Origin: Candidatus Woesearchaeota archaeon
GTDB lineage: Archaea; Nanobdellota; Nanobdellia; Woesearchaeales; UBA10200
Direction of reading: 5' to 3'
DNA: 18,970 bases
Assembly: GCA_018302185.1 (NCBI GenBank)
Contig: JAGVZX010000047.1
Span: forward strand, 1 to 18,970
The position numbers were made by a program, and so were the translations under genes. Shown piece by piece: positions 13,750 through 18,970 of this stretch; the stretch's first letter is position 1; every line of letters begins with the position of its first letter. Below the pieces are notes generated by a model. That model saw nothing but the letters and a program-made list of their open reading frames with translations. It was not told where the DNA came from and did no database searches.

Positions 13750-16248
13750 ATGTCAAACGGATTCAAAAAAGATTCTGAACTTGGTTCTAAATCAAAATCA
13801 GATGTTTCTAAAAATGAAACTAAAACATCAAATGCTACTAGTAAATCAGAATCCAATAAAGCTAATGGTAATGGTAAAACTGAAACCAATAATAAAACTA
13901 TAAATGACAATTCAAATAACTCATCCAAATTCTCTAAGAAATTTTTGTTTGTCTCTTTTGAAAGCTTAAGCGGAGATCTTGCATGGCAGATCCAGAAAGA
14001 AGGCAATGAGGTCAAAGCATATATTGAAGCTAAGTCTGACAAGGATGTCTATGATGGCTTTTTGACAAAAGTCGATGACTGGGAAGAGCATGTTGACTGG
14101 GCAGATGTGATCGTTTTTGATGATGTTGGGTTTGGTAAGCAAGCAGATTCACTCAGAAAAAAAGGCAAGTTGGTCATAGGCGGCTCACAATATACAGATA
14201 AGCTCGAGGAGGACAGGGAATTTGCCCAGCAGGAGATGAAAAGCCTTGGGTTTCAGGTTCTTCCTCATTGGGACTTCACAGATTTTGATGATGCAGATGA
14301 ATTTATCAAATCAAATCCAGGCAGATATGTATTCAAGCCTTCTGGCACGATTCCAAGTGACAGCAAAGGCATATTATTTCTTGGGCAGGAAGAGGATGGA
14401 AAAGACCTGATTGAAGTATTAGAACAAAATAAACTTTTATGGGCAAAAAAGATCAAGAAATTCCAGCTTCAGAAGATGGCAGAGGGTGTTGAGATTGCAG
14501 TTGGCGCATTTTTCAATGGCGATGATTTCATCTATCCTATCAACGTGAATTTTGAACACAAGCGATTATTTCCAGGAGACATTGGTCCATATACTGGCGA
14601 GATGGGATGTTACGATGATCAGACAGAAGTCTTGACAAAATCAGGCTGGAAGCTGTTCAATGATGTTTTATATGAAGATGAATTTGCCACCTTAAATCCT
14701 GAGACAGAAAGGCTTGAATATCATAGGCCAAGCGCAATTGTTCATTATACAAATCATAAAAAACTTCTGAAGATTAAAAATAGGTCTACTGATTTATGTG
14801 TAACTCTTGATCATAATATGTTTGGTCAGGAAGCAAATTCATATAGGAAGAAACAGAGCTGGAGCTTTATGAAAGCAAAAGATCTTCCTTCACAGTTTGT
14901 TTCTCCAAGAGATGCTAAATGGCTTGGTCGGGAGCAGGATACTTTTGTTTTGCCTGGTGTTTCACTTTTTCATTATGGAGGGCGTTCTCTGAAAGAAAAA
15001 TTTAAGCAGCCAATACATTTGCCGATGGATGACTGGTTGGCATTTTTAGGGCTCTGGATAGCTGAAGGCAGCACAAATCGCATAACTTATGGTGTGCATG
15101 TTGCGCAGGTAAACCCAAGAAAAAAATTATTGATGGAGCCAGTAATCTTAAAGCTTCCTTTTAAATTTAAGCGTACAAAAGATGGATGGGTATGTCATGA
15201 TAAACAGCTGTGGAATTATTTAAGACCTATTGGAAATGCCCTGACTAAATACGTTCCAACTGAGTATAAGGAGCTCTGCTCACGGCAGTTAACAATTCTT
15301 TTTGATCATATGTGCTATGGAGACGGAAATCTCCAGAAAAATGGCTTTAGGATTTATTACACTTCTTCAAAAAAGCTTGCAGATGATGTCCAAGAAATTC
15401 TTTTAAAGATAGAAAGAGTAGGAATTATAAAACAAAGGCTTAGAAAGAATGTCGGAATCGGCGATAGAAAGTTTAAAACAATAAATCCAAGCTATGAAGT
15501 TATTGAACGCATAAAGAAGACTGTTGCATGGATTGATAAGAGAGATTCTGCTATTGTTGATTATGATGGAACTGTCCATTGCGTTACTGTTCCTTACCAC
15601 ACATTGTACGTCCGTAGAAATGGAAAGCCTGTCTGGTGCGGAAATACACTTATGTTCTGGTCAGAAGGAAATGAAATATTTGAAACAACGCTTCTAAAGT
15701 TCAAAGACAAGCTTAAGGAATCTGGCTATCAGGGATACATTGACATTAATTACATAGTTAATGCAAAAGGAATATATCCTTTGGAGATAACTTCAAGATT
15801 TGGCTATCCAACCATTAGCATACAGATGGAAGGCATAATTACTCCTATGGGTGAATTCTTATATGATTTAGCGAAAAAAGAAAAAATAGATCTTAAGGTT
15901 GCTCGAGGCTTCCAGATAGGTGTGGTTGTTGCTGTTCCTCCTTTTCCGTTTGATGATCAGAATGAGGCATTTATCTATCAGGATCTTTCAATCCTTTTCA
16001 AGAAAAATAATCATGATGGTGTCCATCTGGGAGATGTCAAGATGATAAATAACATCTGGAGCGTTGCAGGAAATGCAGGCTATGTCTTGGTGTTAACAGG
16101 CTCTGGTAATACTGTGGAAGAGGCAAGAAAGCAAGTATATTCCAGGCTCAAGAACATTAATCTTCTGAACATGTATTACAGGACAGACATCGGCATAAAA
16201 TGGTTCACAGAATCAGACAAGCTGCATACTTGGGGATATTTAAGGTGA
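13750..16248 (+). CDS. PurD-like ATP-grasp ligase interrupted by an intein
   Basis: An 832-residue precursor; the spliced extein would be 486 residues. Residues 1-62 are a Ser/Asn/Lys-rich tail. After that comes a PurD/GARS-like layout: an N-terminal Rossmann-type region (FLFVSFESLSGDLAWQI, WADVIVFDDVGFGKQADSLR), then an ATP-grasp domain (RYVFKPSG at about 192-199, QKMAEGVEIAVGAFF, INVNFEHKRLFPGDIGPYTGEMG). The intein interrupts the last motif, which resumes TLMFWSEGN. The C-terminal extein includes IDINYIVNAKGIYPLEITSRFGYP (metal/ATP-binding Glu) and a GARS-C-like end. PurD joins glycine to phosphoribosylamine in purine synthesis. This protein is a divergent relative, and no other purine gene is nearby, so the substrate is uncertain. 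Glycine ligase or another carboxylate-amine ligase is possible. Protein splicing must occur for activity. Confidence 0.85.
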   Translation: MSNGFKKDSELGSKSKSDVSKNETKTSNATSKSESNKANGNGKTETNNKTINDNSNNSSKFSKKFLFVSFESLSGDLAWQIQKEGNEVKAYIEAKSDKDVYDGFLTKVDDWEEHVDWADVIVFDDVGFGKQADSLRKKGKLVIGGSQYTDKLEEDREFAQQEMKSLGFQVLPHWDFTDFDDADEFIKSNPGRYVFKPSGTIPSDSKGILFLGQEEDGKDLIEVLEQNKLLWAKKIKKFQLQKMAEGVEIAVGAFFNGDDFIYPINVNFEHKRLFPGDIGPYTGEMGCYDDQTEVLTKSGWKLFNDVLYEDEFATLNPETERLEYHRPSAIVHYTNHKKLLKIKNRSTDLCVTLDHNMFGQEANSYRKKQSWSFMKAKDLPSQFVSPRDAKWLGREQDTFVLPGVSLFHYGGRSLKEKFKQPIHLPMDDWLAFLGLWIAEGSTNRITYGVHVAQVNPRKKLLMEPVILKLPFKFKRTKDGWVCHDKQLWNYLRPIGNALTKYVPTEYKELCSRQLTILFDHMCYGDGNLQKNGFRIYYTSSKKLADDVQEILLKIERVGIIKQRLRKNVGIGDRKFKTINPSYEVIERIKKTVAWIDKRDSAIVDYDGTVHCVTVPYHTLYVRRNGKPVWCGNTLMFWSEGNEIFETTLLKFKDKLKESGYQGYIDINYIVNAKGIYPLEITSRFGYPTISIQMEGIITPMGEFLYDLAKKEKIDLKVARGFQIGVVVAVPPFPFDDQNEAFIYQDLSILFKKNNHDGVHLGDVKMINNIWSVAGNAGYVLVLTGSGNTVEEARKQVYSRLKNINLLNMYYRTDIGIKWFTESDKLHTWGYLR
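14608..15645 (+). other. Intein (346 aa) with LAGLIDADG-type homing endonuclease
   Basis: It begins at Cys287 of the precursor (CYDDQTEVLTKSGWKLFNDV, block A) and ends at Asn632, followed by extein Thr. Block B is VTLDHNMF with its His at intein residue 69. Two endonuclease motifs of the LAGLIDADG (DOD) type are visible: LAFLGLWIAEGS (144-155) and LFDHMCYGDGN (231-241). Block F/G is VHCVTVPYHTLYVRRNG followed by KPVWCGN. Cys1, the terminal Asn and a +1 Thr are in place for splicing. The penultimate residue is Gly where most inteins have His. It sits inside the TGEMG-T motif of the ATP-grasp active site, a typical conserved-site location. Without it the enzyme frame is continuous. Confidence 0.93.
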
Positions 16249-16370
16249 GATATTATTTTTTATATTAGCAACATCAAAAGCGCCGGTGACTGCTATTTTA
16301 TTTTTCGTATATATCCTTAAAAAATTCTAAAAATTAAAAAAGATTAGACTTAATAAGCAGAACAAGTTGG

Positions 16371-16407
16371 CTCGGAAAGCACCTATTACATATAATAGTT
16401 TTCTGAG
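16371..16407 (+). other. Hairpin upstream of the first SET gene
   Basis: CTCGGAAA (16371-16378) pairs with TTTCTGAG (16400-16407, one G-T pair), and inside it CTATTA pairs with TAATAG (16383-16388/16393-16398). It lies 46-82 bases before ATG 16453. It could be the end of the ATP-grasp transcript or part of the SET gene control region. The rest of 16249-16452 has T-runs after the ATP-grasp stop and a short segment resembling one arm of element E4 near 16277-16310. Confidence 0.4.
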
Positions 16408-16452
16408 AGCTAAAACCAAAGTATTAAAAAGGTTAAATTAGGATAAGATAAC

Positions 16453-16854
16453 ATGGAAATATTACCCCCACGAAAAATCAAAATCACTGAAATTGTAAAT
16501 AAAGGCAGAGGCGTTATTGCAACTGAAAAAATCTTTAAAAATGAAATCATTGAATGTTGTCCTTTAATAATATTGAGAGAAAAAGATAATCAATTCATTA
16601 AAACTAAGGATGAATCTGATACTCTATATCATTATTATCTCGAACAGCCGGATTTAAAAAGAAATAGTATTATGCTTGGCTATGCCTCTTTATATAATCA
16701 CAGCTTTGATCCAAATTCTGAAGTTGATTATGAGGATGATCTTAAACTTACACACCTTGTTTTTAGAGCAATAAAAGATATAGAAGCAGGTGAAGAAATA
16801 ACCTGGGATTATAATTTTGATGATGATCTCGTTGAATTTTTATCAACTGAATAA
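16453..16854 (+). CDS. Small SET-domain protein (probable lysine methyltransferase)
   Basis: A complete 133-residue protein that is almost only a SET core. The start is KGRGVIATEKIFKNEIIE (17-34, SAM-binding GxG-like turn). GYASLYNHSFDPNSE (76-90) holds the NHS motif that contacts SAM and forms the pseudoknot. AIKDIEAGEEITWDYN (106-121) holds the catalytic Tyr region. The post-SET Cys cluster is missing. SET enzymes transfer methyl groups from SAM to lysine side chains. In archaea substrates such as chromatin proteins are suspected, but none is shown here. Ribosome-binding signal before the ATG is weak (GGAT). It is convergent with a second SET gene 195 bases away. Confidence 0.85.
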   Translation: MEILPPRKIKITEIVNKGRGVIATEKIFKNEIIECCPLIILREKDNQFIKTKDESDTLYHYYLEQPDLKRNSIMLGYASLYNHSFDPNSEVDYEDDLKLTHLVFRAIKDIEAGEEITWDYNFDDDLVEFLSTE

Positions 16855-16886
16855 AAAATAAATAAATAATATTTATTAAAAAACTG

Positions 16887-17013
16887 CACATAACACTATG
16901 CCATAACCATTATGTGACTTAAATTGAATGAAGAACGAAGCGATATCATAAAACGAGTGTTTTATAAAGTAAAAACTGAAGAGCTTTTTCGATTCAAGGA
17001 CAGGAAAAAACTC
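16887..17013. other. Three consecutive hairpins between the convergent SET genes
   Basis: The hairpins are CACATAA/TTATGTG (16887-16893/16910-16916), ATAAAAC-gagt-GTTTTAT (16948-16965), and GAGCTTTTTC/GAAAAAACTC with one mismatch (16981-16990/17004-17013). They sit in the 195-bp gap between two genes read toward each other, so bidirectional termination is the simplest role. No flanking direct repeat comparable to elements E or S was found. Confidence 0.4.
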
Positions 17014-17049
17014 GGAGAATCTATTTTATTAATCTAAGCTAAATATTAT

Positions 17050-17469
17050 TCATTTCTTATGCTTATGGTCAAATGCCCCATAATTGATGGTAAGCTCTTC
17101 GCCTTTCCTGATCTTTCTTAATGTTGTAAATGGGAAAGCTCCGTCATTAGTTTCCAGGTTAGGTGAGTCCGAATTATTGACGAAAAATGAAATGTCCAAA
17201 CTATTAAATGCGCAGTCTGGGATATAGACACTGCCGTCTTTTTCTATCACTGTAAAATCATCAATCATTTTCAGAACTTCTTTATCATGGCTCTTAAACT
17301 CATCAATATGAAATTTTGTCCATTTAGGCTCTTTGACATCATAGAATAAATCAATGCCTTTAGGGATATCCCTTATCGCAAATACTCCAACACCAGAAAT
17401 CTTAGATTGACGTAATCTGCAGTATGTATTCCTAAGTTTCTTGAGAACTTCCTGTTTTCTTCCCATCAT
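17050..17469 (-). CDS. Second small SET-domain protein
   Basis: A complete 139-residue protein. A basic N-terminus (MMGRKQEVLKKLRNTYCRLR) leads to the SET start SKISGVGVFAIRDIPKGIDLF (22-42). The SAM/pseudoknot motif is FVNNSDSPNLETND (96-109), with NNS in place of NHS. TLRKIRKGEELTINYG (116-131) includes the catalytic Tyr region, and a His/Lys tail DHKHKK follows. It is a different subfamily from the SET protein encoded opposite it, and the two are too dissimilar to be a recent duplication. The probable activity is SAM-dependent lysine methylation of an unknown target. Two ATG codons at the start make 17469 and 17466 equally possible. Confidence 0.82.
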   Translation of the reverse strand: MMGRKQEVLKKLRNTYCRLRQSKISGVGVFAIRDIPKGIDLFYDVKEPKWTKFHIDEFKSHDKEVLKMIDDFTVIEKDGSVYIPDCAFNSLDISFFVNNSDSPNLETNDGAFPFTTLRKIRKGEELTINYGAFDHKHKK

Positions 17470-17587
17470 TCTTAAAAAAGCGGTTTAGTTTAATAAACTT
17501 ACTAATCAACTTAATTTTTGATTGTATTTAGTAAATTCTTCATACAATTAACTCAAACTTACTTCTAACTTATTTTTGTAGTAAATA

Positions 17588-17598
17588 TTTATATAAAA
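17588..17598 (+). promoter_or_regulatory. TATA-rich promoter region of the terminal ORF
   Basis: TTTATATAAAA at 17588-17598, and a second TATA-like TTTTTAAATATA about 20 bases further on, precede ATG 17662. The second would give a leader of about 20 bases containing the strong GTGAGGGGGAT ribosome-binding site. Bases 17470-17587 show nothing else recognisable. Confidence 0.4.
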
Positions 17599-17661
17599 CA
17601 AGAAAATTTTTAAATATAAGCAATATATAATCATTATTCAATCTTTGTGAGGGGGATAAAT

Positions 17662-18970
17662 ATGGCTATTGATGATGCAGTCAGAACTGAACTAACTAAA
17701 ATAGGCGATATTGGCAAGAGAGCTTTAGGTTTCTTTAGATTAGGTGATGCAGAAGAGGCAAAAACACTAGGAAGACAACACCTCACAAAAACGCTAGCTG
17801 ATCATTATCGCGGTGATGCAACTGCATTAATAGATTTTGCAACTACTTTAGGCTTGGTTTCTGATCCTGAAGTTAGAGGTGCAGTTGATACTTATTGTGC
17901 TGCTATAGGTAATGTCCGTACTGGTTCAATTGGATCACATTATGTTCAGAGATGGGATGATAGGACAGGAAGAACCCATCATTGGATGTTAAGCGATGCT
18001 GTTTTATTGGCTAATGCATTTGGATTGCCAAGTAGAGAAGCTATTGCCTATAAGGCATTTGAAGATTCTTTGCGTGAATTAAATTGGCAGCCTAAACATC
18101 CTGGTGCAGTTATTCAAGCATTAGAAACAATTCTAGCTAACAGCAACTTAAATGCAGCAGATTATACTGATAGAACAACACAAATAGCTCTAAATTCAAA
18201 TATCCCATTAAGTAATGTAAGAAAGTTAAAGGAAATATTTGGATATAACAAAGCAGCATTGAAAAAGGAAGCTATAACAAGGAGAGTTGCTGAAATAGGC
18301 ATGGAAATTGCAACAAGAAGCGAACACGCATCTAGCCATGGAGCAAATGTTTTGGCAGAGCACCCTAGGGGTGATGACTCAACGGACGAATATTTCCATG
18401 AGGGCATGGATTATTTGACTCAGTGCATAAATGAATTTGAGCTTACAAAAGAAGAGGTCAGAGATGGTTTGTATAGGACAGTTATTCAACTTCTTGTAGA
18501 TATTAATTGTCAGCCTGAAAGGTCTACTAGAAGAGTCTATGATCATAAAATTGCTAGAATAAGCAATCTATTAAAGATTTATAGGCAGAAATTTGAAATG
18601 GTGGCTGCTGGGTATGGTAATGAAGTTCAATCCAAGATGAGTGAAGCGATACGCAATAATGCCATGACTCTAGCTTCCTTATTATACATGGCAACTGGTG
18701 TCGCTCCTGCCAATAAAGAAGATGGGCAACGTATGTTATATTGGATGATCCAAAGAGGAAAAGCAAGACATGAATTCAGTGAGGCAAATTATGGATCTAA
18801 GGATTTCCAGCAATGCCTAACGAGACTTGCAGCAGAATTAGTTGCTGAGCCTCAGGCAGCTAAAGATGCTACTCTAGTTAGCTCACAACAACCTGATATC
18901 GCTGCTAAAGTAAATGAAAAATTAACACAGGATGCTGTTGCAGTAGTTTATAGCTTACAGGTACATGGCA
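17662..18970 (+). CDS. Unrecognised largely helical protein, cut by the window edge
   Basis: An open frame of 436 codons runs without a stop to the right edge. It starts at ATG 17662, about six bases after an excellent Shine-Dalgarno motif (GTGAGGGGGAT, 17647-17657), which is stronger than for any other gene here. The protein begins MAIDDAVRTELTKIGDIGKR and is soluble, rich in Ala, Leu and Arg, and predicted mostly helical. It has no signal peptide and no membrane helix. Noticeable segments are HYVQRWDDRTGRTHHWMLSD, TRSEHASSHGANVLAEH and YLTQCINEFELTKEEV. I see no catalytic motif and do not recognise a family; HEAT-like or other alpha-solenoid structure is possible but unproven. Confidence 0.75.
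   Translation, partial: MAIDDAVRTELTKIGDIGKRALGFFRLGDAEEAKTLGRQHLTKTLADHYRGDATALIDFATTLGLVSDPEVRGAVDTYCAAIGNVRTGSIGSHYVQRWDDRTGRTHHWMLSDAVLLANAFGLPSREAIAYKAFEDSLRELNWQPKHPGAVIQALETILANSNLNAADYTDRTTQIALNSNIPLSNVRKLKEIFGYNKAALKKEAITRRVAEIGMEIATRSEHASSHGANVLAEHPRGDDSTDEYFHEGMDYLTQCINEFELTKEEVRDGLYRTVIQLLVDINCQPERSTRRVYDHKIARISNLLKIYRQKFEMVAAGYGNEVQSKMSEAIRNNAMTLASLLYMATGVAPANKEDGQRMLYWMIQRGKARHEFSEANYGSKDFQQCLTRLAAELVAEPQAAKDATLVSSQQPDIAAKVNEKLTQDAVAVVYSLQVHG

Noticed and set aside
16872..17032. Fifth mobile element between the SET genes
   Set aside because: The only flanking repeat is the 8-bp AT-rich TTTATTAA, no enclosing stem is present, and no E or S box occurs; bidirectional terminator hairpins explain it better.

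Overview
The window is AT-rich archaeal chromosomal DNA. The evidence is an archaeal/eukaryotic-type glycyl-tRNA synthetase, translation factor aIF1A, an archaeal tRNA-Lys that appears to carry a short intron, archaeal TATA boxes (several placed for leaderless mRNAs), an intein, and compact, often overlapping genes. Small size, low GC and Asn/Lys-rich tails suggest a DPANN-type archaeon (Woesearchaeota/Pacearchaeota-like), but that placement is inference.

Layout. Bases 1-1409 hold a truncated ORF, an AbrB-fold protein and a SpoIIM/DUF95 membrane protein, all on the minus strand. Glycyl-tRNA synthetase follows (minus), then a plus-strand membrane-anchored protein with two six-cysteine repeats. 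Bases 4412-12466 are a minus-strand MoxR/VWA ('Bat'-like) cluster. In transcription order it encodes a BatA-like VWA protein, a large VWA protein with a glutamine-amidotransferase-like region, a coiled-coil membrane protein, a three-helix membrane protein, a broken MoxR AAA+ ATPase and a DUF58 protein. These families are known to work together as an ATPase plus metal-binding VWA partners at the membrane. SpoIIM proteins often sit near MoxR/DUF58 genes elsewhere. The right third has aIF1A, tRNA-Lys(CUU), a PurD-like ATP-grasp enzyme split by a 346-residue intein, two convergent small SET-domain genes and the start of an unrecognised helical protein.

The most striking content is between the genes. 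Four elements of about 240-270 bp (E1-E4) lie at 1481-1727, 3416-3655, 7898-8142 and 12557-12825. Each is bounded by a direct repeat (11, 11, 12 and 16 bp) that differs from copy to copy. Each folds into the same long stem: an 8-9 bp inner helix, a one-sided bulge of 5-7 nt, then an outer helix. The stem sequences differ but remain complementary. Three copies share two internal boxes, GTTGCTCCTCCTCTAC and CATTGCCCGTCGCAAC. All four abut the upstream side of a TATA box. This looks like an undescribed mobile, structured DNA/RNA family.

A second, smaller insertion type (S) occurs twice, 107 and 136 bp long including repeats. It sits exactly at the 3' end of a gene (the tRNA-Lys and the three-helix membrane protein), duplicates 16-19 bp of that gene end, and carries a 25-nt hairpin core that matches at 23 positions. 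The MoxR gene carries an internal deletion of roughly 35 codons with a frameshift. All functional calls come from reading the sequence; no database search was possible.
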